In this document: positions 8,550-15,732 of the stretch, piece by piece | How positions within the stretch are numbered: position 1 is the first letter of the stretch | Layout: each line of letters opens with the position of its first letter | From: Roseateles subflavus | Lineage (GTDB): Bacteria > Pseudomonadota > Gammaproteobacteria > Burkholderiales > Burkholderiaceae_C | Assembly: GCF_030285365.1 (NCBI RefSeq) | Contig: NZ_JASVDS010000004.1 | Location: 372,001-436,000 of the forward strand | Length of the DNA stretch: 64,000 bases | Direction: 5' to 3' | The notes under the pieces: model-generated | The model's input: only the letters and a program-made list of their open reading frames with translations | Told to the model about the DNA's origin: nothing | Databases searched by the model: none | Made by a program: the position numbers and the translations under genes

Positions 8550-9154
8550 TGCAGGGGCCTCTCGTAGTGGGTGTCCATGTTGTAGCGGTGGCTGAGCCAG
8601 CCGATGCGCTTGATGATCTCGGCCACGCCCTGCAGCCACACGAGCGCGAAGCCCAGCGGGAGCATCAGCACGGCGGGCCAGCGGATCAGGCCGCCGGCAT
8701 TGCTGGAGACCTCACCGCTGACGAGCAGCTTGTGGACGTAGGGCATGAAGCCCAGGGCGGAGAGGGTGTCTTCCGGGCGCATGCCGGTCGTGAGCTTGCC
8801 CACGAACAGCCCCCAGGACAGCCAGGCCATGTAGCCGATGACCGGCAGCAGGAAGACGGTGAGGCCGAAGAGGTCGACCAGCACCTTGGCCTTGCCGCTC
8901 AGGCGGCTGTAGACCAGGTCGACCCGCACGTGCTCGTTGATGCGCAGGACCTGCGCGGCGCCCAGCATCACGCAGGCGGCAAACAGGTACCACTGGATCT
9001 CGAGAAAGGCATTCGAGCTGTAGTCGAAGGCGTAGCGGACGACGGCGTTGGCCGCACTGATGAGGCAGGACAGCAGCACGCCCCACTCGGCAAGGGTGCC
9101 GAAGCGGTCGTTGAGTCTGTCGATGGCCTCCGCAAAGGCAATCAAGGCGTTCAT
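8546..9154 (-). CDS. TRAP transporter small permease (DctQ family)
   Basis: This 202-residue protein has four membrane helices and DctQ features: an N-terminal helix pair (WGVLLSCLISAANAVVRYAF), the EIQWYLFAACVMLGAAQVLR segment, and NEHVRVDLVYSRLS, typical of the conserved HVRVDL motif. It pairs with the large permease encoded immediately downstream with a 4-base overlap. The ATG at 9154 is the only reasonable start. A palindrome at 9231-9248 lies 77-94 bases upstream and may be an operator. Confidence 0.9.
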   Translation of the reverse strand: MNALIAFAEAIDRLNDRFGTLAEWGVLLSCLISAANAVVRYAFDYSSNAFLEIQWYLFAACVMLGAAQVLRINEHVRVDLVYSRLSGKAKVLVDLFGLTVFLLPVIGYMAWLSWGLFVGKLTTGMRPEDTLSALGFMPYVHKLLVSGEVSSNAGGLIRWPAVLMLPLGFALVWLQGVAEIIKRIGWLSHRYNMDTHYERPLQ

Positions 9155-9230
9155 GGGCAGTTCCTGGGCAAAGGGCGAGGGCGGTGGGCCCTGCCGGCTT
9201 GCCCGGACTGTATCGATTGCCCGCTGAACG

Positions 9231-9248
9231 CTGCCTGAATTCAGGCAG
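9231..9248. promoter_or_regulatory. 18-bp perfect palindrome upstream of the TRAP genes
   Basis: CTGCCTGAATTCAGGCAG is a perfect 18-bp dyad with no loop. It lies in the 137-base gap between the TRAP small-permease gene and the DUF442 gene, both on the minus strand. There is no T-run, so a terminator is unlikely. I infer a binding site for a dimeric regulator of the TRAP operon. Confidence 0.45.
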
Positions 9249-9291
9249 GGATGAGGGAAAGCCCCGAGGAGGTCTTCCTGCGGCGGGAGGA

Positions 9292-9633
9292 TCAGCCCTG
9301 GGTCGCGGCGACGAAGAGCTTGGTGCAGCGGGCGCCCGAGCGGCAGAACGCGAGCACAGGGCCGGGCAGGGTCGCGAGCAGTTCGCGGAAGGCCGCGATC
9401 TCTTCGGGGGTCTGATAACCGCCCTGCACCGGCAGATGGGCGTACTGCAGGCCGGCCGCTGCCGCGGCGGCGGCCATGCTGGTACTGCTGGGCTGGCCGG
9501 GGCCGCCTTCACCGTCAGGACGGTTGTTGATCACGCTGCGAAAGCCCGCAGCGGCGGCTTCGGCCATGGCCGTCGGTTCCAGCTGAGGGGCAACGGCGAA
9601 GTCGGGCGTCAGGGGATTGAGCGGCAGGGTCAT
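9292..9633 (-). CDS. DUF442/TIGR01244 family phosphatase-like protein
   Basis: This 113-residue protein matches the DUF442 family (TIGR01244, the N-terminal domain of Blh proteins). It has the lead-in LTPDFAVAPQLEPTAMAEAAAAGF, the INNRPDGE segment, and the P-loop LAFCRSGARC, where Cys and Arg form a phosphatase- or rhodanese-like CxxxxR loop. Members are dual-specificity-phosphatase-like and are often called sulfur transferases. In Blh homologues they relate to sulfide or biofilm functions, but the substrate is uncertain. The ATG at 9633 is chosen over an in-frame start at 9681 because it gives the family N-terminus. Confidence 0.85.
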   Translation of the reverse strand: MTLPLNPLTPDFAVAPQLEPTAMAEAAAAGFRSVINNRPDGEGGPGQPSSTSMAAAAAAAGLQYAHLPVQGGYQTPEEIAAFRELLATLPGPVLAFCRSGARCTKLFVAATQG

Positions 9634-9712
9634 GGCAGTGCTTTCGTGGGAGGGGACGGAGGCCGGGCCGGCCGAGCGCATCGCGTGATGGCGCCGGGCG
9701 GCCCTTGACGCG

Positions 9713-10159
9713 TCAGGGGGCCAGTGCCTTCTTGACGGCGGCGGAGACCAGGCCCATGTCGGCCTTGCCGGCGAGCTGCGTCTTGACGGCGCCCATCACC
9801 TTGCCCATGTCACCCGGGCCCTTGGCGCCGAGCTCGGCCACGATGGCGTTCACGGCGGTCTGGATCTCGGCTTCGCTCAGGCGCGCCGGCAGATAGGCCT
9901 CGAGCACCACGACCTCGGCGGCCTCCTTGTCGGCCAGATCCTGGCGCGCGGCGGCCGTGTATTGCGAGATGGCATCCTTGCGCTGCTTGATGAGCTTGTC
10001 GACGATGCCCACCAGCATCACGTCGTCCACCTCCACGCGCTCGTCCACTTCCTTCTGCTTGACGGCGGCCAGCAGCATGCGGATGGTCGAGAGCTTCTCG
10101 GCTTCCTTGGCGCGCATGGCGGCCTTCATGTCTTCGGTGATGCGTTCTTTGAGGGTCAT
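9713..10159 (-). CDS. GatB/YqeY domain-containing protein
   Basis: This 148-residue protein is a free-standing YqeY domain: MTLKERITEDMKAAMRAKE at the N-terminus, then KLSTIRMLLAAVKQKEV, and the C-terminal GKVMGAVKTQLAGKADM. Such proteins resemble the tRNA-binding tail of the GatB amidotransferase subunit, but their own function is not settled. It sits downstream of rpsU, as in many Burkholderiales, where dnaG and rpoD usually follow. Here a DUF442 gene follows instead. A terminator-like hairpin separates it from rpsU. Confidence 0.88.
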   Translation of the reverse strand: MTLKERITEDMKAAMRAKEAEKLSTIRMLLAAVKQKEVDERVEVDDVMLVGIVDKLIKQRKDAISQYTAAARQDLADKEAAEVVVLEAYLPARLSEAEIQTAVNAIVAELGAKGPGDMGKVMGAVKTQLAGKADMGLVSAAVKKALAP

Positions 10160-10246
10160 GATGGGGACTCGTGGAAAGGGGCGGGCCCTGGGCGGGTGGC
10201 GATCGGGAGGATCGTGCCGATGCCGCAAAAAGCCGTGCCGGAATGG

Positions 10247-10277
10247 AAAAAGCCCGCGACAGCGTCCTGCGCGGGCT
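10247..10277 (-). terminator. Rho-independent terminator after rpsU
   Basis: On the minus strand an 8-bp stem (AGCCCGCG, 10277-10270, pairing with CGCGGGCT, 10258-10251) encloses an 11-base loop and is followed by a short T-run. It lies between rpsU and the YqeY-domain gene. It could end the rpsU transcript or act as a partial terminator that lowers downstream expression. Confidence 0.7.
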
Positions 10278-10343
10278 TTGTTGAAGGGACCGAAGCCCCC
10301 TCAGCAGCGTATGGACGCCTGACGGCGCCAGAAAACGAGAAGC

Positions 10344-10556
10344 TCAGTACAGCTTCTTGGGCAGCTGCATGCTGCGCACGCGCTTGTAGTGACGCTTGAC
10401 GGCGGCAGCCTTCTTGCGCTTGCGCTCGGCAGTGGGCTTTTCGTAGAACTCACGAGCACGCAGCTCGGTGAGCAGGCCCAGCTTTTCGATGGTGCGCTTG
10501 AAGCGGCGCAGGGCCACGTCGAACGGCTCGTTTTCTTTGACGCGAATGGTGGTCAT
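10344..10556 (-). CDS. rpsU: 30S ribosomal protein bS21
   Basis: This 70-residue basic protein begins [20 protein letters not shown] and ends [12 protein letters not shown], which is the full bS21 family pattern, including the Lys/Arg-rich tail that contacts 16S rRNA near the anti-Shine-Dalgarno region. It is needed for efficient translation initiation. A perfect TATAAT hexamer lies about 140 bases upstream on the same strand. Confidence 0.97.
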
Positions 10557-10694
10557 GAAGCAATAGTTCCTTCAAGGTGCGCTCGGTGTTCGCCTGAACT
10601 GCCCCTGACCAGGATTGGCCAGTGAGCGCTCTGAAGCGGAAGTATCCGGAGTCCGCTTCCGAATCGACGCGCGGGTTTGCTAGCAAAGACCGGG

Positions 10695-10700
10695 ATTATA
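10695..10700 (-). promoter_or_regulatory. Likely rpsU promoter -10 box
   Basis: A perfect TATAAT hexamer lies on the minus strand 138 bases upstream of the rpsU start. The -35 region at the expected spacing is weak (only about three of six consensus bases). The long leader leaves room for post-transcriptional control. Confidence 0.55.
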
Positions 10701-10754
10701 GCCACAGATTTTGCTGACTGCCACTATTGCAGTCTTTGTACTGCATTTTCCTGT

Positions 10755-11999
10755 TCAACCCACGCGCTGGGCGGCCGCCAGGGCCTGCTGGCGGGCCAGT
10801 GCGCCCTGGGCACAGGCGTGGGCGCTGGCCCAGGCCCACTGGAAGTTGTAGCCACCCAGCCAGCCCGTCACGTCGACCACCTCGCCAATGAAGAAGAGGC
10901 CTGGCTGGCGACGGCTCTCGAGCGTCTGGGAGCTCAGCTCCCGCGTGCTCACGCCGCCCCGCATGACCTCGGCCTTCTTCCAGCCTTCGTCGCCCGCTGG
11001 CGTGAGCTGCCACTGCTTGAGGCTGCGGGCGAGCGTCTCGAGATCCTTGTCCCGGCATTCGGCCATCGGACGACTGCCGTCGAGCCCCTGCTGCTTCAGC
11101 CAGGTCTGGGACAGGCGGGCGGGCATCCATTCGCCGAGCACATTGCCCAGCTGCTTGCGGCTGTTGCCCTTGGCCTCGCGCAGCGCGGCGGCGAGGTCGA
11201 GCGAGGGCAGCAGGTCGATCTCGATGGGCTGGCCGGGCTGCCAGAAGCTGGAGATCTGCAGGATGGCGGGGCCGCTGAGCCCGCGGTGGGTGAAGAGCAG
11301 GTCTTCCAGGAAGCGGGTGCGCTGCTTGCCCTGGCCGGCGCTGACGACCACCTCCAGCGACAGTCCGGACAGCTCCGCAAAGGGCGCCCAGCTCTCGGCG
11401 GAGAAGGTCAGCGGGACCAGGGCCGGGCGCGGTGTCACCACCTCGTGGCCGAATTGCTGGGCGAGCCGCAGGCCGAAGTCGCTGGCGCCGATCTTGGGCA
11501 CGGGGAGGCCGCCGCAGGCCACCACCAGGGAGGGCGCCCGGACCGTGCCCTGGCTGGTCTCGAGCTCGAAGCCGTCTGCCAAGGCATGGACGGCCGCGAC
11601 GGTGCAGGGCTGCCAGCGCTGCACACCGACGGCCTCGCACTCGTCCTTGAGCATCTGGATGATGCGCTCGCTGCCGTCGTCGCAGAACAGCTGGCCGCGG
11701 TGCTTCTCGTGGAAGCCGATGCCATGCTTCTGCAGCAGGGCGATGAAGTCCTGCGGCGTGTAGCGGGCGAGGGCGGAGCGGCAGAAGTGAGGGTTCTCCG
11801 ACAGATAGTTGGCCGGGCCCGCTTCGCGGTTGGTGAAGTTGCATCGCCCGCCGCCGGAAATGCGGATCTTCTCTGCCAGCCGGGGCGCATGGTCGATCAG
11901 CAGCACGCGCAGGCCCAGCTGGCCCGCCTGGGCGGCACAGAAGAGGCCGGCGGCACCGGCACCAATGATGAGGAGATCGACGTCAGGAGAAGCAGGCAT
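10755..11999 (-). CDS. BaiN/HI0933-type NAD(P)/FAD-dependent oxidoreductase
   Basis: This 414-residue flavoprotein has an N-terminal FAD-binding Rossmann motif (DLLIIGAGAAGLFCA), the family signature KIRISGGGRCNFTN, and a C-terminal FAD-contact region (GLFFIGEVVDVTGWLGGYNFQWAWASA). HI0933-type proteins are widespread and mostly uncharacterised. The BaiN name comes from a bile-acid enzyme in Clostridium, and its reaction should not be assumed here. The ATG at 11999 begins just before the FAD motif. The longer in-frame extension to 12122 is rejected because it is low-complexity and lies in a GC-rich intergenic region. Confidence 0.88.
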   Translation of the reverse strand: MPASPDVDLLIIGAGAAGLFCAAQAGQLGLRVLLIDHAPRLAEKIRISGGGRCNFTNREAGPANYLSENPHFCRSALARYTPQDFIALLQKHGIGFHEKHRGQLFCDDGSERIIQMLKDECEAVGVQRWQPCTVAAVHALADGFELETSQGTVRAPSLVVACGGLPVPKIGASDFGLRLAQQFGHEVVTPRPALVPLTFSAESWAPFAELSGLSLEVVVSAGQGKQRTRFLEDLLFTHRGLSGPAILQISSFWQPGQPIEIDLLPSLDLAAALREAKGNSRKQLGNVLGEWMPARLSQTWLKQQGLDGSRPMAECRDKDLETLARSLKQWQLTPAGDEGWKKAEVMRGGVSTRELSSQTLESRRQPGLFFIGEVVDVTGWLGGYNFQWAWASAHACAQGALARQQALAAAQRVG

Positions 12000-12428
12000 G
12001 AGGCAGGAATGGGGCGGCAGGGCGCGATGGGAAGTGCCGGATTCTCGCCGCAGTCGGCCGGGTGGCGGCCAGTCGTCGGCAAGGGGCGCCGGCGCCGATG
12101 CGGATCGGCAGTCCGTCTGCACGGTGGCACCAGGGTTGCCCGGCCTGGCCCAGAAACGGGGGCAAAGCGTGACGGAAGAGACGCGCCGGGCAGGCCCGGA
12201 TGTGACTTACGGCGCCTTTCCTCGCGCCCCTGACGAGAAGGATGACCCAAATAGGGGGCAGGCGTCGCCGCCAAGCGGTCTGGTTTTGGCTACCATGCGC
12301 GGAGCTTTCGCTGACCGGTTGCGCTGACTGCCCAAGGGGTGGGGCCGGCCGGTCGTCCAGACCCCCGTACAGTGGCGGGCCGGGCCGGCAGGGGCGAGCA
12401 GTCAAAGAGGCGAGAAGGCTTTCAAGGC
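12000..12428. other. Long intergenic region between divergent genes
   Basis: These 429 bases separate the divergent BaiN-type and PAS-GGDEF genes. They should contain both promoters. I see GC-rich sequence with short A/T-rich patches (around 12250-12290) and a TACAGT hexamer at 12368-12373, but no convincing -35/-10 pair, repeat or RNA gene. Confidence 0.5.
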
Positions 12429-13463
12429 ATGGACATTCAATCGGCGAACGCACAGGGCATGGCAGGTCGCCCGGGCAGCCTGCAGGACTGGCTGCAGGTG
12501 CAGGGCCTGCCCGATGGTGGCGCAGCCGGCGCGCTGCTGAGCCTCGCCGAGCCGCTGGGCGCCTTCCTGGCGGTCAAGTCCCTGGCCACCGGCCGTTACG
12601 TGTATGCCAGTGCCGGGCTGGACCGCCTGTTCGAGCGCACCGAATCCTCCCTGGTCGGCAGCAGCGACGTCGACCTCATGCGCGGTGACGAGATGCAGGC
12701 CATGCGTCGCGTCGAGCAGGCCGTCATGGCGCAGCGCACGGTGGTGGTCAGCGAGCACCGGCTCGAGCTGGGCGGCCGCCGGCGCGACTTCATGGTCACG
12801 CGGGTGCCCCTGGGATCGGATCACATCATGTCGATGTGGTCCGAGCGGACGGAAGAGAAGCACCGGGAGTCCCACCTGCAGCGGGCGCTGCAGCAGATCG
12901 AGCAGCAGCAAAAGGCCATGGAGCAGCTGCGGCGCGAGTCCGAGAAGGGCAGCGGCCGCGATGACACGTCCGGGCTGTACCTGCGGGCGCAGTTCGACGA
13001 CCAGCTGCTGCGCGAGATCGACCTTTCCACACGCGAGCACAGGGAATTCGCCCTGGTGCTGATCTCGCTGGACCCGTTGCCGGCCGAGGCGCGGCATCTG
13101 CAGGACGAAGCCCAGCAGCGCATGCTCGAGGGACTCGGCCGCATGCTGCGGGCCAACACGCGTGCAATGGACGCCGCCTGTCGCGTCGGCGAGCAGCTGT
13201 TCGCTGTGCTGCTGTCGGGCGTCGGGCTGGCCACGGCCCATGCCCGCATGGAGCAGCTGCGCCGCCAGTGCGTGAGCCAGATCATCGTGGTGCAGGGCAT
13301 GGACCTGAGCCTGTCGCTGTCCATGGGCGTGGCGAGCTTTCCGCACACGGCCTCGCGCCAGGAGGAGTTGCTGGGGGCGGCGCAGTCGGCCATCCAGGAG
13401 GCTCAGCGCCGGGGCGGCAACCAGGTCGTGCTGGCGCCCATTCCCTTCGGCAGTCAGGCCTGA
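12429..13463 (+). CDS. PAS and degenerate GGDEF domain protein
   Basis: This 344-residue protein has a PAS-like domain (about residues 35-140), a coiled-coil linker (about 143-175, rich in Gln and Glu) and a GGDEF-fold domain (about 176-335). The active-site signature is GEQLF at 254-258 instead of GGDEF, so the metal-binding acidic residue and second Gly are lost and cyclase activity is unlikely. The RxxD motif (RAMD, 245-248) sits exactly five residues before it, as in the product-binding I-site of real diguanylate cyclases. I infer a c-di-GMP-binding or protein-docking role. The ATG at 12429 gives MDIQSANAQG. A longer in-frame start at 12339 is less likely. It is divergent from the BaiN-type gene. 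Confidence 0.85.
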   Translation: MDIQSANAQGMAGRPGSLQDWLQVQGLPDGGAAGALLSLAEPLGAFLAVKSLATGRYVYASAGLDRLFERTESSLVGSSDVDLMRGDEMQAMRRVEQAVMAQRTVVVSEHRLELGGRRRDFMVTRVPLGSDHIMSMWSERTEEKHRESHLQRALQQIEQQQKAMEQLRRESEKGSGRDDTSGLYLRAQFDDQLLREIDLSTREHREFALVLISLDPLPAEARHLQDEAQQRMLEGLGRMLRANTRAMDAACRVGEQLFAVLLSGVGLATAHARMEQLRRQCVSQIIVVQGMDLSLSLSMGVASFPHTASRQEELLGAAQSAIQEAQRRGGNQVVLAPIPFGSQA

Positions 13464-13467
13464 ACGA

Positions 13468-13486
13468 GGCCCGCGGTCTCCGGGCC
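13468..13486 (+). terminator. Weak terminator-like hairpin after the GGDEF gene
   Basis: A 6-bp stem (GGCCCG pairing with CGGGCC) with a 7-base loop is followed by a mixed T-rich stretch (CTTGTTGGGTT). It is short and lacks a clean T-run, so it is only a candidate. Confidence 0.35.
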
Positions 13487-13587
13487 CTTGTTGGGTTGAA
13501 GGGGTTTGCCGGTGGATGCTGGCAGATGCCGCCAGATCACGGCCGCAGCAGCGGCCGTTCCCCGCACGTCGCCGCCGCGGCGCGCAC

Positions 13588-14058
13588 TCAGCGAGGGGCT
13601 TGCGCCAGCACCTGCAGCACGGCCGCCCATTCCTCCGGGCTGACGGGCGTGATGGACAGGCGGCTGCCGGGCTGAAGCACTCGCAGGGTCGAGAGCGCGG
13701 CCGTCTGGCGCATCTCCGCGAGGCTCAGCAGGCGCGTCTTGCGGGTGAAGCGCACGTCCACGTGCACCCAGCGAGGCGCTGCAGGCGAGGACTTGGCGTC
13801 GAAGTAGGGGCTGCCGGCATCGAACTGGCTGGCGTCCGGATAGGCGGCGCTGCAGACCTCGGCCACGCCGGCGATGCCGGGCTGCGGGCAGGACGAGTGG
13901 TAGAACAGCACGCCGTCGCCCGGGCGCATGTCGTCACGCATGAAGTTGCGGGCCTGGTAGTTGCGCACGCCGATCCAGGGGACCGTCTGTGCGGGCGCCG
14001 CGGCGAGGTCATCAATGGAGCACTCGTCCGGCTCCGATTTCATCAGCCAGTAGTTCAT
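13588..14058 (-). CDS. EVE domain-containing protein
   Basis: This 156-residue single-domain protein has the EVE signatures: NYWLMKSEPDECSIDDL at the N-terminus, WIGVRNYQARNFMRDDMRPGD, and FYHSSCPQPGIAGVAEV. EVE domains share the PUA-like fold and recognise modified bases, and homologues bind modified DNA or RNA. The ATG at 14058 is preferred because it has ACGAGG five bases upstream and gives the canonical MNYWLMKSEP start. The in-frame ATG at 14073 has no ribosome site. The gene lies downstream of zapA and the 6S RNA, an order seen in other betaproteobacteria. Confidence 0.93.
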   Translation of the reverse strand: MNYWLMKSEPDECSIDDLAAAPAQTVPWIGVRNYQARNFMRDDMRPGDGVLFYHSSCPQPGIAGVAEVCSAAYPDASQFDAGSPYFDAKSSPAAPRWVHVDVRFTRKTRLLSLAEMRQTAALSTLRVLQPGSRLSITPVSPEEWAAVLQVLAQAPR

Positions 14059-14210
14059 CGGCCTCGTGTTCATGGGCGACAGGTCCATCGGCAAGGGCAT
14101 CAGGGACCGGCGAGCCCGGCAGCCGGCCGGCACTTGGTGTCCAGCAGGGCGGGCCGGCGGGGGGGCGCAGCACGGGAGCGGCAGGGAGCCGGCGCTGCGC
14201 CAGGGGAAGA

Positions 14211-14391
14211 AGGTGTCCGCCGCGAGCCGTGAGCCGCATTCCTGAACCCAGGGGATTCAGGTGGGCGAGGTCAGCCAGGCTTCGGGTTCATCTGACGCGA
14301 GACGATCACACCAGCGAGGCGATGTTCCAAGCCCATGCTCAGAGAGCATCGGTTCAAGGAAATATAAGACTCACGCGAACGCAACGGACGC
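14211..14391 (-). ncRNA. ssrS: 6S RNA
   Basis: The region lies directly downstream of zapA, the usual place for ssrS. It can form the 6S closing stem. GTCCGTTGCG near the 5' end (from 14389 downward) pairs over ten positions with CGCGGCGGAC near the 3' end (to 14215). After an internal loop, CGTGAGTC pairs with GGCTCACG over eight positions. The paired ends are about 180 nt apart, the standard 6S length. The 3' part carries a hairpin (CCTGAA pairing with TTCAGG) followed by a GC-rich CGGCGG segment, as in E. coli 6S. A TAGAAT hexamer at 14401-14396 places the start at the first G of the stem. 6S RNA binds RNA polymerase sigma70 holoenzyme in stationary phase. The boundaries are approximate. 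Confidence 0.82.
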
Positions 14392-14395
14392 CGCC

Positions 14396-14401
14396 ATTCT
14401 A
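14396..14401 (-). promoter_or_regulatory. Likely ssrS promoter -10 box
   Basis: TAGAAT on the minus strand lies seven bases before the predicted 5' end of 6S RNA and just downstream of the zapA stop codon. No strong -35 element is visible. Confidence 0.5.
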
Positions 14402-14419
14402 GGCCCAGCGGCGCTGCGT

Positions 14420-14740
14420 TCAGAGCAGTTGCCCATCCTGCGCAAGGGCTTCGTCGAGTCTTTTGATGAGGCCATCCAGATCGGGTAGGGCGCCTTGCGA
14501 CGCGGCGGGCGCACCCGCGGTGCCACTGGCACGGGCGGCGGGCTGCTCGGCCAGCTGGTAGGCCAGGTTCAGCGCCGCCAGCACGGCAATGCGCTCGCGG
14601 GCCTTGATGCGGCCGGCGTCGCGGATGCCGCACATCTCGCGGTCCACCTGCGCCACGGCCTTGCCGAGCGCGGCTTCGCCGCCTTCGGGGCAGCCCAGCA
14701 GGTAGCTCTGGCCCATGATGGTCACTTCCATCTGCTTCAT
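14420..14740 (-). CDS. zapA: Cell division protein ZapA
   Basis: This 106-residue protein has the ZapA beta-strand head (QMEVTIMGQSYLLGCPEGGEAAL) followed by the helical region (KARERIAVLAALNLAYQLAEQ). ZapA crosslinks FtsZ filaments at the division ring in the cytoplasm. Its start overlaps the stop of the upstream coiled-coil gene by four bases (ATGA), so the two are translationally coupled. The 6S RNA gene follows. Confidence 0.93.
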   Translation of the reverse strand: MKQMEVTIMGQSYLLGCPEGGEAALGKAVAQVDREMCGIRDAGRIKARERIAVLAALNLAYQLAEQPAARASGTAGAPAASQGALPDLDGLIKRLDEALAQDGQLL

Positions 14741-14946
14741 GGCGCGTTCTTCTCCGATTCGAGCGGCAGGCGATCCAGCAGGGCGTCGATGCGGGCCCGG
14801 GCGGCGTTGAGGCGGGAGCGCATGCCGTCGCGCTCCTGGGTCAGGGCACGGACCTGCTCCTCGAGCAGGGCATTGGTCCGGGTCAGCTCGTCGTGACGCA
14901 GGAGGAGCCTCTCCACCCGGTCAACAAGGTCGGTGATGCTTGGCAT
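14737..14946 (-). CDS. ZapB-like coiled-coil protein (TIGR02449 family)
   Basis: This 69-residue protein is almost entirely a coiled coil: LVDRVERLLLRHDELTRTN followed by LLEEQVRALTQERDGMRSRL. Small coiled-coil genes of this family sit immediately upstream of zapA in beta- and gammaproteobacteria and are assumed to act with ZapA at the division ring. That role is inferred from position, with the usual 4-base overlap. It starts at the ATG at 14946. Confidence 0.88.
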   Translation of the reverse strand: MPSITDLVDRVERLLLRHDELTRTNALLEEQVRALTQERDGMRSRLNAARARIDALLDRLPLESEKNAP

Positions 14947-15009
14947 GGCTGGCTGTGACGATCTCGCCTACTGGTGATGGGCCATTGTAGGGGCCGGCGT
15001 GGCCCCGGC

Positions 15010-15660
15010 TCAGGCCAGCGCGCGGCCCTCGTCGCAATCGACCCGCACGCTGCACTGCGCGCACAGCGGGCGCCGGGCCTGACAGACGTAGCGTCCGTGT
15101 AGGATGAGCCAGTGGTGGGCGTCCACCAGAAAGGCCGCCGGGACCCGCCTCAGCAGGCCTTGCTCGACCGCCAGCGGTGTCTTGCCCGGCGCGAGCCCGG
15201 TGCGGTTGCTGACCCGGAAGATGTGGGTGTCCACGGCCATGGTCGGTTCACCGAAGGCGACGTTCAGCACCACATTGGCCGTCTTGCGGCCGACGCCAGG
15301 CAGGGCCTCCAGGGCCTCGCGGCTGCGCGGCACCTCGCCGCCATGCTGTTCGACCAGGATCCGGCAGGTCGCGAGCAGGTTCTTCGCCTTGGTCCGGTAC
15401 AGGCCGATGGTCTTGATCGCGTCGGCGAGGCCGGCCTCGCCCAGGGCCAGGATCTTCGCCGGCGTGTTGGCCTGCGCGAAGAGCCGGCGGGTCGCCTTGT
15501 TGACGCCGACGTCCGTGGCCTGTGCGGACAGCAGCACGGCGGCCAGACATTCGAAGACGCTGGCGTACTCGAGCTCGGTCTGCGGCGCCGGGTTGGCCGC
15601 CCGCAGGGTCTGGAAAAAGTGCAGGACTTGGGCGTCGTTCATGGCGCGATTGTGGTTCAT
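15010..15660 (-). CDS. nth: Endonuclease III (DNA glycosylase/AP lyase)
   Basis: This 216-residue bifunctional glycosylase removes oxidised pyrimidines from DNA in base excision repair. The helix-hairpin-helix region LPGVGRKTANVVLNVAF contains catalytic Lys126, and Asp144 sits in AVDTHIFR. A C-terminal 4Fe-4S cluster is bound by Cys193, Cys200, Cys203 and Cys209 with the standard 6-2-5 spacing. All key residues are present and the length is normal. An internal ATG at 15642 (MNDAQVLHFF) is an alternative start. It is divergent from the GT39 gene, with 72 bases between them. Confidence 0.95.
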   Translation of the reverse strand: MNHNRAMNDAQVLHFFQTLRAANPAPQTELEYASVFECLAAVLLSAQATDVGVNKATRRLFAQANTPAKILALGEAGLADAIKTIGLYRTKAKNLLATCRILVEQHGGEVPRSREALEALPGVGRKTANVVLNVAFGEPTMAVDTHIFRVSNRTGLAPGKTPLAVEQGLLRRVPAAFLVDAHHWLILHGRYVCQARRPLCAQCSVRVDCDEGRALA

Positions 15661-15732
15661 CTGAGGACGGGAACCGGGTCGGCTCGGCGAGAATGCGGCA
15701 CGCGTCCACCCGGAGCGCCTTCAACTGCCCGC

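Noticed and set aside
12339-12428. Extended N-terminus for the PAS-GGDEF protein
   Set aside because: The added 30 residues are Gly/Arg-rich and lie in the intergenic region. The ATG at 12429 begins a sensible protein.
14223-14255. CCTGAA/TTCAGG hairpin as a terminator for zapA
   Set aside because: It has no T-run and fits as an internal hairpin of 6S RNA.
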